Shown here: in pieces, positions 29,009-38,153 of the stretch
Position numbering within the stretch: the first letter of the stretch is position 1
How the letters are laid out: the number at the start of each line of letters is the position of its first letter
Origin: an uncultured Saprospiraceae bacterium
GTDB lineage: Bacteria; Bacteroidota; Bacteroidia; Chitinophagales; Saprospiraceae
DNA: 64,000 bases
Reading direction: 5' to 3'
Assembly (NCBI GenBank): GCA_938045585.1
Contig: CALIAU010000011.1
Coordinates: 1 to 64,000, forward strand
Translations under genes and position numbers: made by a program
The notes under the pieces: model-generated
The model's input: the letters and a program-made list of their open reading frames with translations, nothing else
Told to the model about the DNA's origin: nothing
The model's database searches: none

Positions 29009-30331
29009 TTATTGATTAGACATTAATTCTAGTTCTATTTCTTCCAATTTCTTCCCCTTTGTTTCTGGCATTTTTGTACGAACCCAATACAGCTGTAGCA
29101 TCATCATGACTGCAAAAAACATAAATATAGTAACAGGTGAAAAAGCGGATAAGACAGCAGGCGTAATCATTGTAATGATAGCAGCAAACACCCAATGCGT
29201 TCCACTGCCCAGCGACATACCATTCGCGCGCACGTAGTTGGGAAATATTTCTGATATATACACCCAGATCACCGCACCCTGACCAATGGCATGGGCTCCT
29301 ACAAAAGCACTGATAAAGAAAACAACTAGCCAACCTCCAGCGCCAACATAAAATGACCAAGCCACCCCAAGCAAGGTTACTATATAACCAAAAGAACCTA
29401 TGGTCATGAGTACTCTTCGACCCATTTTATCAATTAAATACATACCCAGTAAAGTAAAAATTAGATTGACGACTCCTATGGGGACAGATGCTATCAAAGT
29501 ATTACTTTGGTCTATACCTGCGGTTTCAAAAATTCTTGGGGCATAGTAGAGGATAAAATTGATGCCAGAGACCTGATTGAAAAACGCCAATAGAAAAGCC
29601 AAGAAGATTGGTTTTCGATATTGACCTGAGAAAAATTTGCTTTTAGTTTTAATTACAGATTGTTTTATTTCTGCAATGCGCTGTTCTACATCTCCCAAGG
29701 GATCCAGCTGCTGTAATAGTTGTTTAGCTTTTGATTCTTGATTCCCCTTGAGTAATAACCATCTAGGACTATTAGGAATGCCTAATATCATAAAACAATA
29801 TATGGCTGCGGGAAGAGCTTCTATCCCCAGCATCCATCGCCAAGCGTTTTCTCCCATGTATTGACCAATGAGCCAGTTAGAGAAAAAAGCAATTAATATT
29901 CCGAATACAATATTGAATTGATAGGTAGCCACTAAACTACCTCTTTTTTTTGCAGGTGCAATCTCTGATATGTAAATAGGAGCAGCGACCGAGGAAGCAC
30001 CTACACCGAGCCCACCAATGAAACGGAAAAAGGAAAACATATATGGATTTGTGGCTAATCCAGAACCAAGAGCAGAAACTAAGTACAAAATTCCAATCCA
30101 AAAGAGGGTAGTCTTTCGTCCAAATCTATCACATGGAATGCCTCCTAATAAGGCGCCTAATACGGTCCCCCAAAGTGCCATGGACATAATGAATATACCA
30201 TGAAACCAATCTCCCGTATTCCAAAGTTTCTGTATAGGTTGATCAGCGCCAGAAATGACGATGGTGTCAAATCCGAATAAAAATCCTGCTAAGGCAACCG
30301 TAATAACAGAATATCTAATGCCTTGTTTCAT
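29009..30331 (-). CDS. MFS sugar porter family transporter
   Basis: The 440-residue protein has about twelve membrane segments and the sugar porter signatures: DRFGRKTTLF at 68-77, NSPRWLLLKGN (a PESPRWL variant with Asn in place of Glu), DKMGRRVLM in the second half and PETKGKKLEE near the C-terminus. It is a proton-coupled monosaccharide carrier of the XylE/GLUT type. Being first in an operon with a GH32 hydrolase, it probably imports fructose (or sucrose) into the cytoplasm. No SusC/SusD pair or fructokinase gene is present nearby. Confidence 0.93.
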   Translation of the reverse strand: MKQGIRYSVITVALAGFLFGFDTIVISGADQPIQKLWNTGDWFHGIFIMSMALWGTVLGALLGGIPCDRFGRKTTLFWIGILYLVSALGSGLATNPYMFSFFRFIGGLGVGASSVAAPIYISEIAPAKKRGSLVATYQFNIVFGILIAFFSNWLIGQYMGENAWRWMLGIEALPAAIYCFMILGIPNSPRWLLLKGNQESKAKQLLQQLDPLGDVEQRIAEIKQSVIKTKSKFFSGQYRKPIFLAFLLAFFNQVSGINFILYYAPRIFETAGIDQSNTLIASVPIGVVNLIFTLLGMYLIDKMGRRVLMTIGSFGYIVTLLGVAWSFYVGAGGWLVVFFISAFVGAHAIGQGAVIWVYISEIFPNYVRANGMSLGSGTHWVFAAIITMITPAVLSAFSPVTIFMFFAVMMMLQLYWVRTKMPETKGKKLEEIELELMSNQ

Positions 30332-30695
30332 TTAGGTAAAGTTATTAAATATGCTAAATATAATAAATTGGTAATCAATTAATCTGCTAGAAAACTAATA
30401 AGGAGTTTGATATAAATACTTAGGGCGTCCCCCATGTCTTTCTAACTTCGGTAAACATTCCTCTTAAATACCTTACAGAAGGGAAGTAGTTTATGTTTTT
30501 ACAAGACATGGGTCGGGTCATTCGGTACTCCACTTCGTTTCGGTACTGCGTACTCGGCTTCATTGCATTTCGCTCGCTACCTACTACCCCTGACGCGGGT
30601 GATTATGCTTTTGTACGATTATAGTATAATGAATAGATTGTCCTTGCATGCAATACGGGTATTAAAATAGAAAGGTAGTTTAATTCATTAATTAC
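30332..30695. other. 364-base intergenic region holding repeat copy A
   Basis: Mostly occupied by structured repeat A (30423-30599); the remainder is AT-rich leader and 3' flank. No gene is supported. Confidence 0.7.
30423..30599 (+). repeat. GC-rich structured intergenic repeat, copy A
   Basis: Starts GGGCGTCCCCC and ends ACCCCTGACGCGGG. CCCATGTCTT (30431-30440) pairs perfectly with AAGACATGGG (30503-30512), then GTCGGGTCATTCGGTACT and a GCATTTCGCTCGCTACC segment follow. The same order of landmarks is found at 38521-38625, 46608-46706 and 59671-59768. It resembles short mobile or RNA-forming repeats common between Bacteroidota genes; no protein can be read from it. Confidence 0.75.
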
Positions 30696-32147
30696 TTAGA
30701 ATATTTTAAACAGTGTTTGTATTTTTTGCTTTATTAATTCATATGTATCTGTATGTATTTCTGGATTGTTTTCAGCGAATTCTAATATACTTTGGTTTTT
30801 AGTTTTCCTGCTGTTTATAACTGCAACAATATGATCTAACAAATCTTTGTCCTTTTGAAATAAGCCTTGCATAGTCTCTTTATTTATTTCATATAGTGTG
30901 CAGTCCGAGTCTGTCTTAACGGTAGCACTTCGTAAGTCACCTAGTACAAGAGACATTTCTCCAAAAAATTGCCCTGGTCCCAGTTTACCTACTTTCTTAT
31001 CCTTATCACTTATGTCATCGTGGACCATAACAGTTGCATGTCCTTCTGAAATTAGAAACATGGAACTTTCTTGCTGACCCTGTCTTACAATAGTACTTCC
31101 TTTCTTAATTTGTATTCGGTTCATCTTATCACATAAATATTCCATGTTTTCAGTACTCAGGCTTTTAAATATTGGAACTTCTGATATTAAATTCTTTTTC
31201 TTTCCGCGCAGCCTTGAATTTTTATCTTTGATAGGAGCGTGGAATATCTCTGTTCGCGCATTTGATAATGTAATACCTGCAAAGTGCAAATATTTTATCA
31301 CCGCTTGATTCACATGATCTCTTCCTCTGCCAGGTGATGTCTTTGTAGGTAATAGCCAAAACCTAACCTGATAAATAACACCATCTGCCGTCGTCCTCGG
31401 TACCTTTACCTTAGGTCTTGGGTTTTTTAAAATGGAATCAAGTGAATATAAGGCTGTAAGAATAACGTCGCTTACACGTTTTGTGTCAAACTCATAAGGA
31501 ACACAAAATTCTAATTCTATTCTTGACTTTTCTTCTGGAAGTGAAAAATTTGTAAGTACTAATTTTGTGAACTGATTGTTTGGTACAACAATCATTGTTC
31601 CATCTGTTTTCTGAAGTCGTGATGTTCTCCAATTAATAGAATGTACTCTACCTATGAGTGGTTCATCCCCTAAGCGTGTATTATTAAGCATTATAAAATC
31701 ACCAATTAAGAACGGTTTTTCTAGATGTATAATTATTCCACTAAAAAAATCATTGATAGTATTCTGTAAGGTGAAGCCTAAAAGTATACCAAATCCTCCG
31801 CTTAGGGCCAGGATACCTGTTATAGATTTATCAAAAACCTGTGTTACTATCAGGGAAACAAATATGATTATCAAAATGAATCCTGATATGTATTTGAGCA
31901 AGGAGGGTGTCTTATTTGCAATGCGACGTGAAAAAAGACGATCCCAGAATATCTTATTAACAAGAATGTTTAGAATGATAAAAATAGCTAGCCATGATAT
32001 ACTGATAAGTATTTTAGAAATAAAAGCATAATCTTTGGGCAGTAGATTTATCTGTATACTAGATAAAAGGGCACTTAAATTTCGCTGCAAAAAGAAAAAG
32101 AACCCAGATACGAGTATCCAGAATAGAAGTCGCCTAATGGTCTTCAT
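30696..32147 (-). CDS. MscS-type channel with C-terminal cyclic-nucleotide-binding domain
   Basis: The 483-residue inner-membrane protein has three hydrophobic spans (about 7-22, 40-65 and 85-103) and the MscS pore-lining segment LSGGFGILLGFTLQNTIN at 115-132, then the MscS beta domain to about 305. Residues about 325-440 form a cyclic-nucleotide-binding fold, with the phosphate-binding cassette FGEMSLVLGDLRSATV at 395-410 (Glu397, Arg406, Ala408-Thr409). This matches the bacterial cyclic-nucleotide-gated (bCNG) group, MscS relatives in which cAMP or cGMP may gate conductance; many members respond weakly to tension. Single-gene unit. Confidence 0.92.
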   Translation of the reverse strand: MKTIRRLLFWILVSGFFFFLQRNLSALLSSIQINLLPKDYAFISKILISISWLAIFIILNILVNKIFWDRLFSRRIANKTPSLLKYISGFILIIIFVSLIVTQVFDKSITGILALSGGFGILLGFTLQNTINDFFSGIIIHLEKPFLIGDFIMLNNTRLGDEPLIGRVHSINWRTSRLQKTDGTMIVVPNNQFTKLVLTNFSLPEEKSRIELEFCVPYEFDTKRVSDVILTALYSLDSILKNPRPKVKVPRTTADGVIYQVRFWLLPTKTSPGRGRDHVNQAVIKYLHFAGITLSNARTEIFHAPIKDKNSRLRGKKKNLISEVPIFKSLSTENMEYLCDKMNRIQIKKGSTIVRQGQQESSMFLISEGHATVMVHDDISDKDKKVGKLGPGQFFGEMSLVLGDLRSATVKTDSDCTLYEINKETMQGLFQKDKDLLDHIVAVINSRKTKNQSILEFAENNPEIHTDTYELIKQKIQTLFKIF

Positions 32148-32552
32148 TGGAATAAATTCAAAATGATTAAGAAGTTGTTCAGTTCTTAGTTAAGTTAATC
32201 AATTTATTTCATGCAGAATGTGAAATCCTTAAAGATTGAAAAATATTAACTGTTTAACACTGTACTTGTGATCACTCTATTACTCCATAAGTATAATACT
32301 GCCTTAGTTTTCTTAAAATAGCCTTTAAGTGTACCCATAGTGGGTCTAAAGTAATTACGGGCGACGTTTCGCTTCTTAAATTAGCTTGCTTCATTAAAGA
32401 TTTGGAACAAATCCTATGACAATGTTTAATAGTGAAGCATCTTAGTGAAGCATTTTCGTTTTAATTTTTAAATTTCTTATCATTCTACAAAGGATTTTTA
32501 TTATTTCACGGTCTAATTCACTTTAGATATCTCCAAACTTAAATAACAAATT
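32148..32552. other. 405-base divergent intergenic region
   Basis: AT-rich space between the MscS gene and the lamin-tail gene. A short direct repeat AGTGAAGCAT occurs twice near 32430-32455. No convincing promoter, gene or RNA can be named. Confidence 0.5.
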
Positions 32553-34058
32553 ATGAAGTTTCTTTATGTTCTATTGTTTTCAGGCTTTACTTCAATCCTT
32601 CATGTCCAAGATTTTTATAAGCTTGTAACTATGGAAACAATTGGAATTCCCCACGCAGAGAGCGGTTGGGATCAACGCATGGATGTTGTTCACTTCGAAG
32701 GAATAAACAAAACAGAATACGAAATTTATAATAACAATATAGGATTTACTACTGTAGGAGAAGTAGTAATTAACGAATTTATGGCCTCGAATTCTACTAC
32801 GGTAGCAGACCAAGATGGTGAGTTTGAAGATTGGATAGAACTGTACAATAAGGGGGATCAAACTGTGGATTTAAGCGGATTTTTCTTGACAGATGATTCT
32901 GCAAATCTTACCAAATGGTCCTTTCCCGATGGGACCGTTTTAGCAGCTGATGACTATTTGATCATTTGGGCTGATGAAGATGAAGAACAAGATGGCTTGC
33001 ATACAAACTTTAGATTGTCGGGATTAGGTGAATCTCTCATACTGGTAGATCCTATGGATGGATCCATAGTGGATGCCATAGAATTCCCTGCTCAAGCAAC
33101 AGACGTATCCTATGCCCGTATCCCAAATGGAATAGGAGATTTTACAGTGACAAGCTCAACATTTAATGCCAATAACGATAGTGCAGATTGTTCAAGTCTT
33201 GGTGGAGATGCAGACAATGACGGAGTCTGTGCACAAAATGATTGTAATGATAATGATGCTGCAATAGGAGAAATCCAAGAAGCAGGCACAGGCTGTGATG
33301 ATGAAGATTCAACAACAGAAAATGATGTCATTCTAACAGATGGATGCACCTGTGAGGGAACTCCCATAAGTCCAAGTGATGATGTAGTAATTAACGAATT
33401 TTTAGCTTCCAATATAAATACGGTTGCCGATCAGGATGGGATGTTTGATGATTGGATAGAGTTGTATAATAATGGAACAAACAGTGTAGATTTAAGTGGT
33501 TATTTCCTAACAGACGATCCCAGTAATCTGAGTAAATGGGCATTTCCAGAAGGCACTATTATTGAAGCGGATGCCTATTTAATTATTTGGGCAGATGAAG
33601 ATGAGGAACAAACAGGACTACATGCTAATTTTAGATTGTTTGGCGAAGGCGAGTCGGTTTTATTAGTAGATCCTTCGGATAATTCTGTTATTGACGCAGT
33701 AGATTTCCCAGCGCAAACATCTGATATATCCTATGGAAGATATCCAAATGGAACAGGTGAATTTACTGTAATGAATCCTACATTTAATGCATCGAATTCA
33801 ATGAGCGTAAGCAATGAAGATGTCATCTTGGAAAATAATAAACTTGCGATCTTCCCTAATCCTGCTGAAAACTATGTCTATCTAGAATATAATCAAGATG
33901 CAAATGATTTGCTTCTTTTAAAAATCTACAATGCAACAGGTGCCTTGGTCTATGAAAATACTATTAGCGAAAAGACGTACATTCATACTGCTTCCTGGAG
34001 TCCAGGTATGTATTTTGTCCGAGTAGGAGGTGCATTCAAGAAGTTATTAGTACGTTAA
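32553..34058 (+). CDS. T9SS type A protein with two lamin-tail domains
   Basis: The 501-residue protein has a short N-terminal signal-like stretch and two lamin-tail (LTD) domains of clearly common origin: residues about 70-205 (VVINEFMASNSTTVADQDG, DWIELYNKGDQTVDLSGFF, SLILVDPMDGSIVD) and about 278-410 (VVINEFLASNINTVADQDG, DWIELYNNGTNSVDLSGYF). Between them is a MopE-like metal-binding piece (DADNDGVCAQNDCNDNDA; CDDEDSTTENDVILTDGCTC). A type A sorting tail follows (IFPNPAENYVYLE, SPGMYFVRVGG). LTD domains usually flank CotH or nuclease modules in Bacteroidota; none is present here. A surface-binding role is inferred. Confidence 0.88.
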   Translation: MKFLYVLLFSGFTSILHVQDFYKLVTMETIGIPHAESGWDQRMDVVHFEGINKTEYEIYNNNIGFTTVGEVVINEFMASNSTTVADQDGEFEDWIELYNKGDQTVDLSGFFLTDDSANLTKWSFPDGTVLAADDYLIIWADEDEEQDGLHTNFRLSGLGESLILVDPMDGSIVDAIEFPAQATDVSYARIPNGIGDFTVTSSTFNANNDSADCSSLGGDADNDGVCAQNDCNDNDAAIGEIQEAGTGCDDEDSTTENDVILTDGCTCEGTPISPSDDVVINEFLASNINTVADQDGMFDDWIELYNNGTNSVDLSGYFLTDDPSNLSKWAFPEGTIIEADAYLIIWADEDEEQTGLHANFRLFGEGESVLLVDPSDNSVIDAVDFPAQTSDISYGRYPNGTGEFTVMNPTFNASNSMSVSNEDVILENNKLAIFPNPAENYVYLEYNQDANDLLLLKIYNATGALVYENTISEKTYIHTASWSPGMYFVRVGGAFKKLLVR

Positions 34059-34231
34059 ATAGGCCTGAGTTAGTTAAAATTAGCAGGGTAGGAATTATTG
34101 AATAGATACTTCCATCGATCTCTTACAGTTAAAACGAGGTAACTGTTGGGTAAAGCCGTATGAGCACCTTCAAAATCTCTCTTACTCATTTACCTTTTCT
34201 GATTTTATGGAACATACTGTTAAACATCGGT

Positions 34232-34948
34232 ATGAAACATTATATAAGAACATCCATGCTCCTAGTAGCTCTTTTCTTTTCAGCGTGCGGTAATGACCAA
34301 ACCAGTAGTGCTGTCTCGACCTCTGAAACAAACAATTCTGAATCAGATCAGCCTGATAATATCTTTAAAGTTATGAGCGATAAGGTCAAAGAGCTAGATC
34401 AAGAAGAAGGCTTAAGTGTATTATTGAAACACGCAAAGAAAGAAGATGGAACTACTGTATACGATGATATCATTAAAGAAATTCAAATCGAAGATGCAGA
34501 ATCTGGTGGTCAGGTAAGTGAGATGATAAATCTCATCCTAAATACAGCAGAAAAGGAAATAGGATTGGATGTTACTAAGACAATGGAAGAGGCATTAGAG
34601 AACGCCAATAGAATACCTAAAGAGTTTGGAGGAGAGATGAATGAAATTTTGAAAACTATTGAAGTGAATGGTCACACGGAGACTATAGAGAATGTCCTTG
34701 AGGGATTAAATGATTTTATAACAACGGGAAGCGAACAGGGTGGCTTTGAAATAATACTGAGAGAAGTTGTAGATATGACCGTTAAAGAAGATCCTTCATT
34801 TGCAGATAGTGATTTTGTAAAAGAAGCGGAAGAAATACTCAATAATGATATTTTAAGTGGGGAAAAAGAAGCAGAACGATTACTTAATAAGATATTGGAG
34901 AAAAATAAACACCTCATAGAACAAGCATCCCAAAGGAAGGGCTCATAA
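34232..34948 (+). CDS. Acidic lipoprotein of unknown function
   Basis: The 238-residue product is best started at ATG 34232 (MKHYIRTSMLLVALFFSACG), which gives a clean lipoprotein signal with Cys19. An in-frame ATG at 34160 would add 24 residues in front of the signal and hide it. The rest is a Glu/Asp/Lys-rich helical protein rich in paired charge, with two similar segments (LNTAEKEIGLDVTKTMEEALENANRIPKEF; EEILNNDILSGEKEAERLLNKILEKNK). No family recognised. It precedes the DUF6702-like gene by about 130 bases. Confidence 0.75.
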   Translation: MKHYIRTSMLLVALFFSACGNDQTSSAVSTSETNNSESDQPDNIFKVMSDKVKELDQEEGLSVLLKHAKKEDGTTVYDDIIKEIQIEDAESGGQVSEMINLILNTAEKEIGLDVTKTMEEALENANRIPKEFGGEMNEILKTIEVNGHTETIENVLEGLNDFITTGSEQGGFEIILREVVDMTVKEDPSFADSDFVKEAEEILNNDILSGEKEAERLLNKILEKNKHLIEQASQRKGS

Positions 34949-35083
34949 ATTTTATTAGCCTTCGCCACTCCCGTATCTAGACTCTTGCAAATTTTGATTC
35001 TATATCTTCCTGGTCTTTTTACTACTAGATTAAACCTATTACTATATATTTAGTCTAAGTTATTTCGAAAGTTAATCAGACCT

Positions 35084-35527
35084 ATGCAGAGCCTCTATTT
35101 AAGCTTATTCTTACTTTTGACGTATGTACATGATATACAGGTAGCTCACTTTAAAATTCATGAAGAAAATAATAGGATACTTGTAGAGTTTGTATTGGAA
35201 AGAGAAGATGTATTATCTACTTTCCAGGCGAATAATATACCTTTCACAGACAAGAAGTTCAAAGATTATCTCCATTCAAACTTCAGTGTTTCCATAAACA
35301 GCATTCATCAAGAGATTGCGTATGGGGACATACTAGTAAAGAATAAGCATATCCACCTTAATGGATATCTACCCGCATTCGACGAAAATATACATGTTTT
35401 AGAAATAGCGAATACCTGCCTGCTTAATATTGAAGACCATTCTAATATTATTGAAATCAAATTGCACGATCAACAGCGTGATTTTTTGATGAATAGTGAT
35501 AGAACTTCTATTCGAATTACATACTAG
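35084..35527 (+). CDS. DUF6702-like secreted protein
   Basis: The 147-residue product starts with a hydrophobic signal (YLSLFLLLTYVHDIQVAHF). The remainder resembles the DUF6702 beta-rich periplasmic family: RILVEFVLEREDVLSTF near the start and CLLNIEDHSNIIEIKLHDQQRDFLMNSDRTSIRITY at the end, the region where that family has its NIV/N-rich closing strand. Only family level can be given. It ends 26 bases before the sulfatase gene, so cotranscription is likely. Confidence 0.65.
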   Translation: MQSLYLSLFLLLTYVHDIQVAHFKIHEENNRILVEFVLEREDVLSTFQANNIPFTDKKFKDYLHSNFSVSINSIHQEIAYGDILVKNKHIHLNGYLPAFDENIHVLEIANTCLLNIEDHSNIIEIKLHDQQRDFLMNSDRTSIRITY

Positions 35528-35553
35528 AAACTTTGAAAGCTTAATCCATACAC

Positions 35554-38136
35554 ATGAAGCAAATATTAATCATCTTAATGAGTTCTTTCTTTTTTGCCTT
35601 GAGCGCACAGGATAGGCCCAATATCTTGTTCATTATAGCAGATGACCTGGGGCTTGATGCAATGAACGGATTTGGTATTGATGTGCCAAATTTTGCAAAT
35701 ACACCGCATCTAGATGCACTCAGGTCAGAAGGTATTACTTATATGAATACCTGGGCAACGCCGCAATGTACTCCCACCAGATCAAGTATAATGAGTGGGA
35801 AGTATGGAATAAAGACAGGTGTACAGTCAGCACCAGGAAACCTTGACCTAGAACACGAATCCTTACTCAATCTTATTAAAGAAGAAACGGATAATGCATA
35901 TGCTACTGCAGTTATTGGAAAATGGCATATATCTCAACCTGTCAATGTGAATCATCCTTTTGAACATGGTGCGGACCATTATGAAGGAATCATAGACGGT
36001 ACTATAGGTGATTACTATGATTGGGAAAAAGTAGAAAATGGTGCATTTGTTCAAATAGACGAATATGTAACTACACACTTAACTAACGCCGCAATTGACT
36101 GGCTGTCAGACCAAACAAATCCTTGGTTTTTATGGTTAGCACATATAGCTCCCCATTCTCCTTTTCAAGTGCCTCCTGATAGTTTACATACAGTCAATAA
36201 TCCAACATCAAATCGACAAATTTATAATGCAAGCATAGAAGCATTAGATCATGAAATAGGCAGATTGTTGGATAGTATGGATGAAGAAACTAGGAATAAC
36301 ACTTTAGTGGTTTTTATAGGGGACAATGGGACTCCAAATGGCGTTATGCGCGGATATCCAGATATGCATAGTAAGGGAAGCATGTATGAGGGAGGACTTC
36401 GTGTCCCTATGATTATCTCTGGTAAAGGAGTTGATCGCAAAGGTGCAGAAGAATTTGGTTTAACGCAGGTAAATGATCTTCATGCTACTTTTGCCAGCAT
36501 TGGATCTGATGCGCAGGTTCAGGGAGGCTTATATAATAGCTATGATATTTCAGCGTCTTTTGTACAAGAGAATGCCATAGTTAGAAATTATACCTATGCA
36601 GATTATATCGATGATGGTGTAGAATTCTGGGCAATTCGAAATGATACGTATAAGCTCATTGAAGATGAAGAGGGCAATCAGGAGCTCTATAGAATAGATA
36701 CAAATATCCAAGAGGAGAATAATCTGATTGGAAACCTAACAGCAGATGAAGCTGAGATTTTAATGAACTTAGAAGAAGAAGCAGATGCAATACGTAACGG
36801 CTGGTCTTGCCAAGATTTTATTCTAAATGGTACAGAAATAGAAATTGATGATTGCATGAATGGATCGGATTGTACAGAAATTGATGTCCTCAGTTTCGAA
36901 AACATTGGATGCTGTGACTCACCGGATGAGCCCAGCGTTTATTACGAATTTGAAGAAGACAACCTTAGGCATATTTACTCCAATGGATTTCCAAATCATG
37001 ATTACTGTTATAATCCTAATAATATACCCACCCAATCGTATCAATACCTCAGAGTAAATAAAGAGCCGCAAATGGCAAACCAAATTACGAGTATCATTCG
37101 CAATAATGGTAGGCCAGCTAGAGATCTAGGAGTAGCATTGAATGGTGTCATACTATCACCCGCACCCGGGACTCCCTTTATTTATACGGATAAGAATACA
37201 GGTGAATTTAATTGGGATTGGGTTTTTGAACCTACAAACAATCAAGGAGATGATATGGGGCAGGTGCGTCTGGACTGTGCTACGGCACATACCAATGCGG
37301 CAGGCTATCACTATCATGGAGAAATGTTTGAATATCTAGAAACAGTAAGTCCTGGTATTACAAGTGTAAGCTCTCTTGATGAAGTATTCCAAATAGGCTG
37401 GGCATCTGATGGTTATCCTATCTTATACAAATTTGGTCCAGATGCAAGCGGTCAGATAAAAGAACTTATGCCGAGTTTTCAACTAAAGAGTGGAGAACGA
37501 CCCGGTGATGGTATTTCTGCTCCCTGTGGTCCTTATACTGGAAAATATACAGTGGACTATGAGTATGTAGAGGGCTTAGGAGATCTAGATGAGTGCAATG
37601 GAATTATGGCTCCAGTAAACCTAGAGACTGCACTTGGTACGGAAAGCTTTGACTATTATTATGTGATCACATCATCTTTTCCACAAATTGGTAGATGTCT
37701 GAAAGGGATTGTAAGCGAAGATTTTGAATTAATGGCTGATCCTATTACTGGAGTTGATTTAGATGGGGATGGATACATTGCTCAATTTGACTGTGATGAT
37801 AATAATATTGCAATTAACCCCAGTGCAGAAGAAATTCCAAATAATGGGATAGACGAAGATTGTGATGGAGATGATCTTATAACGTCTGTACACCAACTAT
37901 CTGAAACACATATCAACGTGTTTCCTAATCCAGTCAATGATCTAATACGTATCGAATTAGATGGAGAATTGCGTTTTAGTGCAGAGCTGTATACAGTGTC
38001 AGGTGCGATAGTGCATAGCTCAAAGAATAATAAAGAAATTGATGTAAGCAAGATTTCTGACGGCCTGTATCTTCTTAAGATTTCAAGCATAACAACAGGT
38101 AAACATATAATTCAAAAGATATTAATAGAAAAATAA
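35554..38136 (+). CDS. Sulfatase fused to YHYH domain, MopE motif and T9SS tail
   Basis: The 860-residue protein has a signal peptide (FALSAQ) and a sulfatase domain (residues about 20-420). NILFIIADDLG at 23-33 gives metal ligands Asp30 and Asp31, and QCTPTRSSIMSGKYG at 71-85 carries Cys72, the formylglycine residue in the C-x-P-x-R motif. Residues about 455-700 form a YHYH domain, with YHYH at 585-588. After that comes a MopE-type metal motif (DLDGDGYIAQFDCDDNN, then IDEDCDGDD) and a type A sorting tail (VFPNPVNDLIRIEL). Sulfatases hydrolyse sulfate esters; algal polysaccharides are a likely but unproven target. A maturation enzyme is not encoded here. A HIT gene follows after 17 bases. Confidence 0.93.
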   Translation: MKQILIILMSSFFFALSAQDRPNILFIIADDLGLDAMNGFGIDVPNFANTPHLDALRSEGITYMNTWATPQCTPTRSSIMSGKYGIKTGVQSAPGNLDLEHESLLNLIKEETDNAYATAVIGKWHISQPVNVNHPFEHGADHYEGIIDGTIGDYYDWEKVENGAFVQIDEYVTTHLTNAAIDWLSDQTNPWFLWLAHIAPHSPFQVPPDSLHTVNNPTSNRQIYNASIEALDHEIGRLLDSMDEETRNNTLVVFIGDNGTPNGVMRGYPDMHSKGSMYEGGLRVPMIISGKGVDRKGAEEFGLTQVNDLHATFASIGSDAQVQGGLYNSYDISASFVQENAIVRNYTYADYIDDGVEFWAIRNDTYKLIEDEEGNQELYRIDTNIQEENNLIGNLTADEAEILMNLEEEADAIRNGWSCQDFILNGTEIEIDDCMNGSDCTEIDVLSFENIGCCDSPDEPSVYYEFEEDNLRHIYSNGFPNHDYCYNPNNIPTQSYQYLRVNKEPQMANQITSIIRNNGRPARDLGVALNGVILSPAPGTPFIYTDKNTGEFNWDWVFEPTNNQGDDMGQVRLDCATAHTNAAGYHYHGEMFEYLETVSPGITSVSSLDEVFQIGWASDGYPILYKFGPDASGQIKELMPSFQLKSGERPGDGISAPCGPYTGKYTVDYEYVEGLGDLDECNGIMAPVNLETALGTESFDYYYVITSSFPQIGRCLKGIVSEDFELMADPITGVDLDGDGYIAQFDCDDNNIAINPSAEEIPNNGIDEDCDGDDLITSVHQLSETHINVFPNPVNDLIRIELDGELRFSAELYTVSGAIVHSSKNNKEIDVSKISDGLYLLKISSITTGKHIIQKILIEK

Positions 38137-38153
38137 GAATTACTTCCGCCATT

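Noticed and set aside
30423-30599. tRNA, riboswitch or coding gene in structured repeat A
   Set aside because: No cloverleaf with anticodon or TTCRANNC loop and no frame; the same landmarks recur in three other gaps, so it is a repeat family.
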